Positions 8,667 through 16,230 of a stretch of DNA of 22,715 nt are shown here, piece by piece (within the stretch, counting starts at the first letter, position 1; every line of letters begins with the position of its first letter). Both the position numbers and the translations under genes were made by a program. This DNA comes from Halieaceae bacterium UBA4438 (GTDB taxonomy: Bacteria; Pseudomonadota; Gammaproteobacteria; Pseudomonadales; Halieaceae), in contig DGPO01000047.1 of NCBI GenBank assembly GCA_002390485.1, positions 1 through 22,715 of the forward strand, written 5' to 3'. The notes under the pieces are model-generated. The model saw only the letters and a list, made by a program, of their open reading frames with translations. It made no database searches and was not told where the DNA came from.

Positions 8667-9114
8667 TGTAGATAAAGAGTTTTGGTCCTGGGCCCTCGTG
8701 CGTTACGAGACCGAAGAAGTGCGCGAGTATTTACTCGGGCTTCAACAACAGCATGGGCTTATTATCTTAGAGGCGATGTTCCTGGCTTGGCTGGGGGGGC
8801 GGGGTAATTTTTTAACCGCTGAGGCGTGGGGTGTTCTGCGGCAAAGGATCAGCCCTTGGGTTGATTGTGTTGTGTTGCCACTGAGGCAACAGCGCGTTGT
8901 CTGGGGGCAAAATCCACAGCGGGTAGAAGATCGGCGCGCGTTATTGCGTCTCGAACTGGAAGCAGAGAAGACGCTTGCTCAGATTCTTTGTGGCGCCGTT
9001 GATGTTGATGCGCTCACGCGCGAGGAAGAGTGCATCGCACGCAATCTCAGTCACCTTCCTGAACTTCCCAGTACCGACTTGATTAATCGTTTAGAGACCC
9101 TTTTAGGGCGGTAG
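8656..9114 (+). CDS. TIGR02444 / DUF2390 family protein
   Basis: A 152-residue soluble, largely helical protein of unknown function. Recognised from memory of the TIGR02444 pattern: an FWSWALVRYETEEVREYLLGLQ opening, QQHGLIILEAMFLAWLGGRG, then SPWVDCVVLPLRQQRVVW and an RLELEAEKTLAQIL helix. No catalytic motif, signal peptide or membrane segment is visible. Its start overlaps the GIY-YIG gene by 11 bp; two consecutive ATG codons (8656, 8659) are both usable. It ends 68 bp before the FKBP gene. The product name carries no functional meaning and I do not propose one. Confidence 0.75.
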   Translation: MMSDVDKEFWSWALVRYETEEVREYLLGLQQQHGLIILEAMFLAWLGGRGNFLTAEAWGVLRQRISPWVDCVVLPLRQQRVVWGQNPQRVEDRRALLRLELEAEKTLAQILCGAVDVDALTREEECIARNLSHLPELPSTDLINRLETLLGR

Positions 9115-9128
9115 CAAGTCACCGGCGA

Positions 9129-9145
9129 GCCGCGTAATATGCGGC
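9129..9145 (+). other. Hairpin followed by a T-rich stretch, possible weak terminator
   Basis: GCCGC (9129-9133) and GCGGC (9141-9145) flank a 7-base AT-rich loop, followed within a few bases by TTATCTTTT. This could be a weak terminator for the GIY-YIG/TIGR02444 unit. The same loop contains TAATAT, which resembles a -10 hexamer for the downstream FKBP gene, but no good -35 lies at the right distance. The two readings cannot be separated from sequence alone. Confidence 0.3.
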
Positions 9146-9182
9146 GCTTATCTTTTAACTATTTCACACAGGACAACCTGCC

Positions 9183-9923
9183 ATGTTTAACCCGAGTATT
9201 CTCTCGAAATTCACCGTTAAATCTGTCGTGTTTGCTGCACTGATTGGTGTCGGCTTGACCGCTTGTGATCAACCCACGGAGACATCTGTTATGAGTTTAG
9301 AGAGTCAAGAGCAGCGAATCAGTTACGGTATTGCCATGAACATGGGTCGACGAATGAAAGCTGAGGGCGTTCCGATTGATGCCGACGCGTTTTCGGACGG
9401 CCTGCGTGACGCGCTTTCAGGTGCTGATGCGAAGATGACTGACGAAGAGATCAACGCTGAGATGATGGCGCTTCAGGAAAAAATGCAAGCTGAGCAAGAG
9501 GCGCAAATGCAGGCTGCAGGCAGCGTCGCGTTGGAATCAGGTCAGACTTATCTGGCTGAAAATGCGACTGCCGAAGGTGTACAAACGACCGCCAGTGGGC
9601 TGCAGTATCGCATCGTTCGCGAGGGCACTGGGGCGAAGCCAACCGCCGCAGACTCGGTCGAAGTCCACTATGAGGGACGCCTCACCGACGGCTCGGTATT
9701 CGACAGTAGCTACAGTCGTGGCGAGCCGGTCACGTTTGGCGTTACGCAGGTCATTCCTGGGTGGACTGAAGCGCTGCAACTGATGAGCGAAGGCGCAGAG
9801 TACGAACTGACCATACCGTCTGAACTTGCCTACGGTGCAGGTGGCGCAGGCGGTGCAATTGGACCTAACGAAGTGTTGGTCTTTAAAGTCGAGCTGTTGT
9901 CGGTCGTCGCGGCGGGTAGCTAA
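9183..9923 (+). CDS. FKBP-type peptidyl-prolyl isomerase lipoprotein (Mip/FkpA-like)
   Basis: Catalyses cis-trans isomerisation of proline peptide bonds, here outside the cytoplasm. The 246-residue precursor has a lipoprotein signal: basic start, hydrophobic core VVFAALIGVGL, lipobox LTAC with Cys28. The mature part has the helical FKBP N-terminal dimerisation domain (SYGIAMNMGRRMKAEGV onward, about 45-130, with a Gln/Glu/Met-rich linker helix). A C-terminal FKBP domain follows from about 137, with VEVHYEGRLTDGSVFDSSY, VIPGWTEALQLM and the IPSELAYGAGG flap. The ATG at 9183 has AGGACA upstream. The residue after the lipid cysteine is Asp (CDQ), which in enterobacteria favours inner-membrane retention. 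The gene converges on gshA with 39 bp between stop codons. Confidence 0.92.
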   Translation: MFNPSILSKFTVKSVVFAALIGVGLTACDQPTETSVMSLESQEQRISYGIAMNMGRRMKAEGVPIDADAFSDGLRDALSGADAKMTDEEINAEMMALQEKMQAEQEAQMQAAGSVALESGQTYLAENATAEGVQTTASGLQYRIVREGTGAKPTAADSVEVHYEGRLTDGSVFDSSYSRGEPVTFGVTQVIPGWTEALQLMSEGAEYELTIPSELAYGAGGAGGAIGPNEVLVFKVELLSVVAAGS

Positions 9924-9962
9924 CCCTACTTTTTTAGGCGTCGGTCTTCACAGCGACTGGGT

Positions 9963-11537
9963 TCAACGCACGTATTGTGCGTAGAACTCGTTAAGGAAAT
10001 CTTCGAACGCGAGAGTGTCGGCGGCTTCGATCTCTCGTTGTTTGCGCAGTGAGGCGATCGCCTCGTCGGCCAGGCTTGTTTTAATGGTCTGGGGTAACGT
10101 GAAGCGTTGAAAGTCAGCGTCCCACTGCGCTGAATATTCGCCGACCAATGTTGAATAATCGATGCGTCGTTCGCCGAGTTCTCGCAACATTCGCCCTGAC
10201 AGCGTTTCTGCGGTTCCCAGCACGCGCGAATTGGCCATAGCGACGGCATCGCGGTGTCGAGTGGATTGTCCGCACTGATCAAGCCAGGCCGCCGCCTCGT
10301 TCATTGCACCCATAATCGGGGCCGCAAGGTGCTCGAGAGAGACTTCACGAGCCTCGCTGTTCAGAAGCTTAAGCTGCGGATCTCGACCAAAATTTAGGAC
10401 GCGCTGCGTGTTGGTGTTGTCTATGTCACGAGAATTGGTATCGCACAGCGGGCTGTCTGATAAAATACAACTGAGTAAAAATGTATCGACCAATGCAATA
10501 GTGTCGCTGTCTAAACCCAGCGGTGTGAAGGGGTTGATGTCGAGGCACCTGACCTCGACGTACTCGATGCCACGATGTTCGAGTGCTCGCAACGGCGCCT
10601 CACCCGATTGTGTCACTCGCTTGGGGCGAATAGCGCTGTAGAACTCATTTTCGATTTGCAGCAGACCTTGATTAAGCTGAAGCAGCTCGTTGTTTCGTTT
10701 TTTGGGGAGCGATTGATACCCCTCATAAGGCGACATGATCGCGTTAGTCAGCGTTTCTATGTAGGTTTCGATCTGGTTGTAGCAAATCTGCAGTCCGTCT
10801 TGGGCCGAGCTTGTATACCCCAAGTCCCCCATTCTTAACGATGTCGCGAATTCGCCGAACAATGTTTGTTCTTCACCGATACTTAAGTGCGACGGCACGT
10901 CGCCTCGAATAAATGAACGGCTCAGTGCCGGCGAACTGCCGGTGAGAAAGTTCAGTAGCCAGCCGTGGCGTTGGAAATTGCGTATCAGTGCCAAGTACCC
11001 TTCGGTCTGCCAAGTTTTCATGGGCGCTGTACTGCCGGCCAGGGCATGTGACCGGACCCAGAACGCCTCGGGTAGCGAAAAATTGTAATGGATGCCCGCA
11101 ATGACCTGCATGGTTCGACCGTAACGCGCGCCAAGGCCGTTCCGATAAACACGTTTCATGGTGCCAATATTAGACCTGCCGTAGTTGGCAATGGGAATCT
11201 CGGTTTCGACACCGAGTTCACCCGGCATACTCGCGCCCCAAATAACTTCATCCGGCAGCGACTGCGCAGTGTAGGCGTGTAACTGATGCAGCTCCTCGAG
11301 TGCCGTGTTCGGTGACTCATGGACACCCGTAATGAACTCAAGCAGTGATTCTGAATAGTCGGTCGTAATTGAGGTGTGCGTGAGCGCGGAACCCAAGGGG
11401 GTCGGGTGGGGACGCTGGGACAGTCGATGGTCTGTACTGGTGACCCGAAGGCCCTCTTTCTCGATCCCTCTGTGGACTGTGAGCGTATCGGCAGCTTGCC
11501 CTTCGCTGATTGCCCTTTTGAATGCCGCCGCCATCAT
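9963..11537 (-). CDS. gshA: Glutamate-cysteine ligase
   Basis: ATP-dependent ligation of glutamate and cysteine, the first and controlling step of glutathione synthesis, in the cytoplasm. The 524-residue length matches the E. coli-type (proteobacterial) family (518). Recognisable blocks are GIEKEGLRV near the N-terminus, LGSALTHTSITTDYSESLLEFIT, QVIAGIHYNFSLPEAFW, SLRMGDLGYTSSAQ, IENEFYSAIRPKRVTQSGE and EVRCLDINPFTPLG. Two consecutive ATG codons (11537, 11534) are possible starts and no strong ribosome binding site favours one. A consensus -10 (TATAAT) lies about 46 bases upstream. It is divergent from pilU and convergent with the FKBP gene. gshB is not in the window. Confidence 0.96.
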   Translation of the reverse strand: MMAAAFKRAISEGQAADTLTVHRGIEKEGLRVTSTDHRLSQRPHPTPLGSALTHTSITTDYSESLLEFITGVHESPNTALEELHQLHAYTAQSLPDEVIWGASMPGELGVETEIPIANYGRSNIGTMKRVYRNGLGARYGRTMQVIAGIHYNFSLPEAFWVRSHALAGSTAPMKTWQTEGYLALIRNFQRHGWLLNFLTGSSPALSRSFIRGDVPSHLSIGEEQTLFGEFATSLRMGDLGYTSSAQDGLQICYNQIETYIETLTNAIMSPYEGYQSLPKKRNNELLQLNQGLLQIENEFYSAIRPKRVTQSGEAPLRALEHRGIEYVEVRCLDINPFTPLGLDSDTIALVDTFLLSCILSDSPLCDTNSRDIDNTNTQRVLNFGRDPQLKLLNSEAREVSLEHLAAPIMGAMNEAAAWLDQCGQSTRHRDAVAMANSRVLGTAETLSGRMLRELGERRIDYSTLVGEYSAQWDADFQRFTLPQTIKTSLADEAIASLRKQREIEAADTLAFEDFLNEFYAQYVR

Positions 11538-11582
11538 CTTGGAGTACCCTACTAACCACTGAGGTCATCTACGTTAGTCTCT

Positions 11583-11588
11583 ATTATA
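11583..11588 (-). promoter_or_regulatory. Candidate -10 element for gshA
   Basis: A perfect TATAAT on the minus strand, 46 bases upstream of the gshA ATG, predicting a leader of about 40 bases. No TTGACA-like hexamer is present at 16-18 bases from it, so either the promoter is activator-dependent or the match is chance. The opposite strand of the same site reads TATTAT, so a divergent promoter towards pilU is also conceivable. Confidence 0.35.
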
Positions 11589-11642
11589 AAGTCGACGTAA
11601 ATGGACGAGCGCAAGTGTACGCTCTAAGCGATTAGAAGGTAC

Positions 11643-11654
11643 AGCAGTACTGCT
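11643..11654. promoter_or_regulatory. 12-bp perfect palindrome upstream of pilU
   Basis: AGCAGTACTGCT is a perfect palindrome ending 21 bases before the pilU start codon, in the divergent gshA-pilU intergenic region. It could be an operator for a dimeric regulator. A second looser inverted repeat (GAGCG / CGCTC, 11607-11624) lies upstream. One copy of a 12-bp palindrome may be chance. Confidence 0.2.
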
Positions 11655-11675
11655 TTTGCAGACTAGGATGGCAGC

Positions 11676-12782
11676 ATGGATTTCGAAGATTGTTTGAAAA
11701 CAATGGCACGCGAGGGCGGCTCGGATTTGTACCTGACGACGGGCGCACCACCGAGCGCAAAGTTTAACGGCGAGCTAAGACCGTTATCGTCCGATGCGCT
11801 TCCGCCCGGTCGCACAAAAGAGTTAGCGAACCAACTCATGGACGACCAGCAGCGGCGTGAATTCGACGAGAAACTCGAAATGAATCTCGCGGTCTCCCTG
11901 TCAGGCATTGGACGGTTTAGGGTCAATATTTTTAAACAGCGTAACGAGGTCGGCATGGTCGTCCGCTACATCGTCGTCGATATACCCTCGATGAACGCAT
12001 TGGGCTTGCCGAGTATTGCGTCAGACTTGATTTGCCAGAAACGCGGCCTGCTCCTTGTCGTCGGTGCGACTGGGTCCGGTAAGTCTACATCTTTGGCATC
12101 GCTCATCGATCACCGGAACAGCACCATGGGTGGTCATATTGTTACTATCGAAGATCCTGTCGAATTTATTCATCGACACAAAAAGTCGATCGTAAACCAG
12201 CGCGAATTAGGCGTTGATACGCGAAGTTGGGATAACGCCCTCAAAAATACATTGAGGCAAGCACCGGACGTGATCTATATCGGTGAAATCCGCGACAGAG
12301 CGACGATGGAATACGCGATGTCATTCGCGGAGACGGGTCACTTATGTGTTTCGACGCTACACGCGAATAACGCTAACCAAGCGCTTGAACGGATTATCAA
12401 TTTCTTTCCAGAGGAGAGACACGCTCAGCTGTTAATGGATCTCTCACTGAATCTCATTGGTGTTCTGTCGCAGCGCCTCATCGTCAGTTCGGCAGGGGCA
12501 CGCTGCGCCGCAATTGAAGTGCTTTTGGCATCACCACTGGTCAAGGACTTGATTCTTCAGGGCGATATTCTGTCCCTAAAAGAGGTTATGGAAAAGTCCG
12601 TTGACCAAGGAATGAAGACCTTTGATCAGGCGCTATTGGGCTTGTTCCATGCGGGGAAAATCTCGGAAGAAGAGGCTCTGCGTAATGCCGATTCGGCGAA
12701 TAACCTAAGACTCAAAATTAAGCTCGCCAACGACGGGCGTATGGGCGGTGGCAGCGGGCTATCGTTGGAGGCCTCCGACTAA
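11676..12782 (+). CDS. pilU: Type IV pilus retraction ATPase PilU
   Basis: Cytoplasmic hexameric ATPase of the PilT/GspE superfamily that works with PilT to power pilus retraction and twitching motility. The 368 residues comprise an N-terminal PAS-like domain (GGSDLYLTTGAPPSAKFNGEL) and a RecA-like core. Motifs seen are Walker A GATGSGKST (130-138), an Asp-box around IEDPVEF, Walker B-like VIYIGEIRDR, and a His-box around STLHANNANQALERI. PilU rather than PilT is indicated by EVLLASPLVKDLI in place of the AIRNLI-type retraction motif, and by the C-terminus KTFDQALLGLFHAGKIS / EEALRNADSANNLRLKIKL. AGGA precedes the ATG by 8 bases. No pilT is adjacent. It ends 2 bp from the opposing VWA gene. 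Confidence 0.94.
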   Translation: MDFEDCLKTMAREGGSDLYLTTGAPPSAKFNGELRPLSSDALPPGRTKELANQLMDDQQRREFDEKLEMNLAVSLSGIGRFRVNIFKQRNEVGMVVRYIVVDIPSMNALGLPSIASDLICQKRGLLLVVGATGSGKSTSLASLIDHRNSTMGGHIVTIEDPVEFIHRHKKSIVNQRELGVDTRSWDNALKNTLRQAPDVIYIGEIRDRATMEYAMSFAETGHLCVSTLHANNANQALERIINFFPEERHAQLLMDLSLNLIGVLSQRLIVSSAGARCAAIEVLLASPLVKDLILQGDILSLKEVMEKSVDQGMKTFDQALLGLFHAGKISEEEALRNADSANNLRLKIKLANDGRMGGGSGLSLEASD

Positions 12783-12784
12783 GA

Positions 12785-14215
12785 TCAGGAGTTTAATTCA
12801 ACCAGAAGGTTGTCCACGACGCGCTCTAACTGTTTGAGTGTGCTGCACTCAGCGGCAGTGTCGCAGTTACGGATGACGCCCTGCATTTCAGAGTCACCTG
12901 TGCCCCAACTGCGCTGGCTCTCTGGATTTAACCAAATGAGTTGTCTGCACTTCGAGCGAATCTGGGCCAGCAGGTCCAGTCTGGGGTCGGTATTGTTGTT
13001 TCGCGCATCGCCGAGAATAATCACCGTCGTCACACGATTAATATCGGACATCGCAAGTCGCGCGAAGTCTTCAAATGCGCGAGCGTAGTCGGTGGCGCCA
13101 CCGTACTTTAAATTAACGCGCTCAATCGCGACCTCAACGGGCAGTGCTCGGAGGGTTTCGGTGACCTCACCGAGATTGGACGAAAATGCGAAGCTACGCG
13201 TTCTGGGTAGGACGTCCTGCAATGAGTGCAAAAATAATAGTAAGAACTTTGCATACGCTGCAACCGACCCGCTGACATCGCACAATATGAGGATCTGAGG
13301 CTTACGCCGAATACTTTTCCGCCATCGTGGCTGAAACGGTACACCGTCGGTTGCCATGGCTTTACGCAGGGTCGGTGCAATAGCCAGCTGCCCCCGTTTT
13401 ACTCGCTTACGAATTCGCCCGTGCCGAGCCGCCAATTTGCGCGTCATGCGCTCCAAGAGTCGCTTCAGCCGGGCGCGATGGTGTTGATCAACGTTGCCCA
13501 GTGACATGTTGCTCAGTGCGTCGTCGAGCATATCTTCTGCGTCGCCGCTGGCGTGGACCATGTAGGCACGATCGACCCGATCGCGAACTTTGTTTCGCAG
13601 TTGTTCGCGCAATGCTTGCACAGCCTCAAAGGCTGCAGGCTCGGTAGACTCGAGCTCCACCGCGGCATCACGCAATGCTTGTTCACCCAGAGCATCCAGC
13701 ATTTTTCGAATGTACTGACCGCGCTGGGTGAGTAACTTAATCGCAGAGACATCGACTTGCTGTGCCGCCGTTTCCACGGCAATTGCGATAGCCGCTTCAT
13801 CACCACTTTTTAACGCGTCAACCAGCTCGCTTGACAGGTTGGCGGCGAGTTCGGGCTGCGCCTGAATGGCTTGAGAGAGCTGCTCACCTAATTCCTGGGG
13901 GGAGAGTTTGTTGGCGTCCTGTTCAGTGGGTTCGCTCGGTGCGCTACTGTTTGAGGTCGTGTCAGTCTTGGGTGCCCCAAAGTACTGCTCGAACGCCTCA
14001 TTAAACACAGTGACTTCAAACTTTGACTTGGCCAGCGCGCTGCCAAGCCCACTTTTTAAAAGCGTGCGGTCGCTGTAACCCACGAGCCCCGCAACTTCCA
14101 TAGCCACCAATGAATCCGCGGGCGAGATAAGAATATCGCGACCGCGAAGGAACTCGATAAACGCCAGCAATCGGTCCGTAGGTGCATCTTGATTGGCGCG
14201 CTCGACTGGGTTCAT
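12785..14215 (-). CDS. CoxE-like VWA domain protein
   Basis: A 476-residue protein with a C-terminal von Willebrand A domain. The metal-ion-dependent adhesion site reads DVSGS (residues 313-317, DxSxS form), followed by a GGATDYARAF segment and an IILGDARNNN segment that fit the remaining MIDAS loops. The N-terminal two thirds is helical and charged, with a low-complexity Ser/Thr/Glu stretch near residues 85-105 and a very basic RIRKRVKRG patch just before the VWA domain. This layout is that of CoxE-like proteins, which pair with MoxR ATPases to remodel or mature target enzymes; the target here is unknown. It follows the MoxR gene by 7 bp and is very likely co-transcribed. The ATG at 14215 has no strong ribosome binding site, which fits coupling. 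Confidence 0.85.
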   Translation of the reverse strand: MNPVERANQDAPTDRLLAFIEFLRGRDILISPADSLVAMEVAGLVGYSDRTLLKSGLGSALAKSKFEVTVFNEAFEQYFGAPKTDTTSNSSAPSEPTEQDANKLSPQELGEQLSQAIQAQPELAANLSSELVDALKSGDEAAIAIAVETAAQQVDVSAIKLLTQRGQYIRKMLDALGEQALRDAAVELESTEPAAFEAVQALREQLRNKVRDRVDRAYMVHASGDAEDMLDDALSNMSLGNVDQHHRARLKRLLERMTRKLAARHGRIRKRVKRGQLAIAPTLRKAMATDGVPFQPRWRKSIRRKPQILILCDVSGSVAAYAKFLLLFLHSLQDVLPRTRSFAFSSNLGEVTETLRALPVEVAIERVNLKYGGATDYARAFEDFARLAMSDINRVTTVIILGDARNNNTDPRLDLLAQIRSKCRQLIWLNPESQRSWGTGDSEMQGVIRNCDTAAECSTLKQLERVVDNLLVELNS

Positions 14216-14222
14216 AAGACGA

Positions 14223-15170
14223 TTAGGCGTCGGTGACCTTTTGTTCCTGACTCAAAAGTCCTGCAAGATTATTGACCACACTGGTAAGGTCATCTTCGTA
14301 CTTTAAGAGGGCGTTTAACGAGCTGCGAACCAGGTCTTCATCGAGAGAGTCCGCGTGCAAGAGCACCAGGCTTTTTGCCCAGTCAATCGTTTCAGACACT
14401 GAAGGGAGCTTCTTGAGGTCCATTTCGCGCACCCTGCTGACAAATTCCACGAGATGGTCGGTCATGGCCTGCGTAATTTGAGGGACACGTGCTCTCACGA
14501 TACGACCTTCGAGTTGTGTCGTGGGGAAGTCGATGTGCAAGTGCAAACAGCGCCTTTTAAGCGCGTCCGACAAGTCCCGAGTGTCGTTACTCGTCAAAAA
14601 TACAAGGGGCTTTGATCGACCTTTAAGCGTTCCCAGTTCGGGGATGGAGACCTGGAAGTCGGATAAGACCTCGAGGAGAAGTGACTCAAACTCAAAGTCG
14701 GCTTTGTCAATTTCATCGACCAGCAGTACCACACTTTGCTCCGAGTCGATCGCTTGTAAGAGCGGTCTTGGCTCGAGGAACTCTTTCGAAAAGAACACGT
14801 CATCGAAGCTGTGTAGCCGCTCCACGGATTCGCGAAGGCCCTGTGCCCCGTCCATGACCTCAGCGAGTTGTGTTTTCAGTAGCTGGGTGTAAAGAAGCTG
14901 TTTACCGTACTTCCACTCATAGATCGCCTTAGATTCATCAAGGCCCTCGTAGCACTGCAAGCGCACGAGTGGCGCGCCGGTCACTTCAGCGCAACTTTTG
15001 GCGAGCTCGGTTTTACCCACCCCCGGTGGACCTTCCACCAAGACGGGTTTCCCCAGTGCTGCGGCTAAGTAAACCACCGTTGCGATTTGCTCATTGCATA
15101 TATAGCCGGCAGTCGCCAGCGCCTCGACGATGTTGTCGACGCTATTGAGCTTCTCTAAGGAATTGGACAT
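14223..15170 (-). CDS. MoxR-type AAA+ ATPase (CoxD-like)
   Basis: A 315-residue single-domain AAA+ ATPase of the MoxR group, usually a chaperone for assembly or metal-cofactor maturation of a partner protein together with a VWA protein. Walker A is GPPGVGKT (47-54), Walker B LLVDEID (149-155), sensor 1 around LVFLTSND, and the arginine-finger region around SDALKRRCLHLHID. The block LQCYEGLDESKAIYEWKYGKQLLY (72-94) is typical of the CoxD-like subgroup. It sits between moaA (21 bp upstream) and the VWA gene (7 bp downstream), forming an apparent three-gene operon. CoxD of carbon-monoxide dehydrogenase clusters is the best-studied relative, but no cox structural gene is seen here. Confidence 0.88.
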   Translation of the reverse strand: MSNSLEKLNSVDNIVEALATAGYICNEQIATVVYLAAALGKPVLVEGPPGVGKTELAKSCAEVTGAPLVRLQCYEGLDESKAIYEWKYGKQLLYTQLLKTQLAEVMDGAQGLRESVERLHSFDDVFFSKEFLEPRPLLQAIDSEQSVVLLVDEIDKADFEFESLLLEVLSDFQVSIPELGTLKGRSKPLVFLTSNDTRDLSDALKRRCLHLHIDFPTTQLEGRIVRARVPQITQAMTDHLVEFVSRVREMDLKKLPSVSETIDWAKSLVLLHADSLDEDLVRSSLNALLKYEDDLTSVVNNLAGLLSQEQKVTDA

Positions 15171-15191
15171 ACAAATATTCCTAGTTTGGCG

Positions 15192-16193
15192 TTAACCGCC
15201 TGTAACATTCATTAGTCTTACGACCTGCGGCTCGTCCGGTTGGTCGAACACATGACGCTCGGGTTTATACGCAAGAGCGGCCACAATTGCACGTTTCAAA
15301 CTGATAGCGTCCATATCGCTTCTCAGCATTTGACGTAAATCGAGCGAATTTTCATGGCCTAGGCATAAGATCAAGCGGCCATCAGGCGTGATTCTTAAGC
15401 GGTTGCACGAGTCACAGAAATTATCGGTGATTGGTGAAATGACACCGACTTCTGTTTGGGTGCCCTCCACTTTATAACGACGGGCTGGGCCATCGGTGTT
15501 CGCACCCACAATTGGCAGTAGATTAAATCGTGATCTGATCGTTTCTAACACGCGTGCTGAAGGCACCAAGCTGAGCGTCCGATCTGTTTGGGTGATGTGC
15601 CCCATCGGCATTTCTTCGATGAAAGCAATATCGATGCCTTTCTCAAGCGCGTAGTCAAGGAGTGGCTCGATTTGTGTCTCGTTTTGCCCGGTGAGGAGCA
15701 CGGTGTTGAGTCGAATGCGCTCAAAGCCGGCGTCAACGGCAGCGTCGATACCGGCGAGTACCTTCGTGAGATCACCGGTGCGTGACAGCTCAGAAAATTG
15801 CTGCTGGCAGAGGGTGTCCAAGCTCACGTTAATACGTGAGACACCGGCCTCAACAAGCGGCTGAGCAAGTTGGGTGAGTTGACTGCCATTGGTCGTCAGT
15901 ACTAGGTCTTTTAAGCCCTCGATGCCATTTAAGTTCCTGGCAATCTCGATAATGTCGGGCCTGATGAGTGGCTCACCGCCGGTCAGTCGAATTTTTTCCA
16001 CCCCGAGTTCGACAAACAACGTCGCTAATCGCAGGATTTCTTCACCAGAGAGGACTGACTTTCTGGGTAGAAACTGCATTTCCTCCGTCATGCAATATTG
16101 GCACCGAAAGTCACATCGATCGGTAACCGACAGCCTGAGATAACGGATACTGCGATCGAAGGTATCGACAAGTGAGGTTGGCTGGGATTTCAT
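15192..16193 (-). CDS. moaA: GTP 3',8-cyclase (molybdenum cofactor biosynthesis protein A)
   Basis: Radical SAM enzyme that converts GTP to 3',8-cyclo-7,8-dihydro-GTP, the first step of molybdopterin synthesis. The 333-residue length is standard. The N-terminal cluster motif is CDFRCQYC (Cys27, Cys31, Cys34) and the second [4Fe-4S] site uses Cys260, Cys263 and Cys277 in FCDSCNRLRITPDGRLILC. The GGEP SAM-binding motif is in RLTGGEPLIRPD. The C-terminal Gly-Gly tail needed for activity is present (NVTGG). It is divergent from the SLC13 transporter over only 37 bp, and first in an operon with the MoxR and VWA genes. moaC, moaD and moaE are not in the window. Confidence 0.96.
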   Translation of the reverse strand: MKSQPTSLVDTFDRSIRYLRLSVTDRCDFRCQYCMTEEMQFLPRKSVLSGEEILRLATLFVELGVEKIRLTGGEPLIRPDIIEIARNLNGIEGLKDLVLTTNGSQLTQLAQPLVEAGVSRINVSLDTLCQQQFSELSRTGDLTKVLAGIDAAVDAGFERIRLNTVLLTGQNETQIEPLLDYALEKGIDIAFIEEMPMGHITQTDRTLSLVPSARVLETIRSRFNLLPIVGANTDGPARRYKVEGTQTEVGVISPITDNFCDSCNRLRITPDGRLILCLGHENSLDLRQMLRSDMDAISLKRAIVAALAYKPERHVFDQPDEPQVVRLMNVTGG

Positions 16194-16230
16194 GGGAGCT
16201 AGTGTAACGAAGAAGTGTGGGTAGTACGCA

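Noticed and set aside
9924..9962. CCTA / TAGG around a T run between the FKBP gene and gshA, as a bidirectional terminator
   Set aside because: The stem is only 4 bp and the T run is in the loop, so it would not form a stable terminator.
12767..12776. GGAGGCCTCC palindrome at the end of pilU, as a terminator or operator
   Set aside because: It lies inside the coding sequence, has no loop for a stable hairpin and no T-tract follows.
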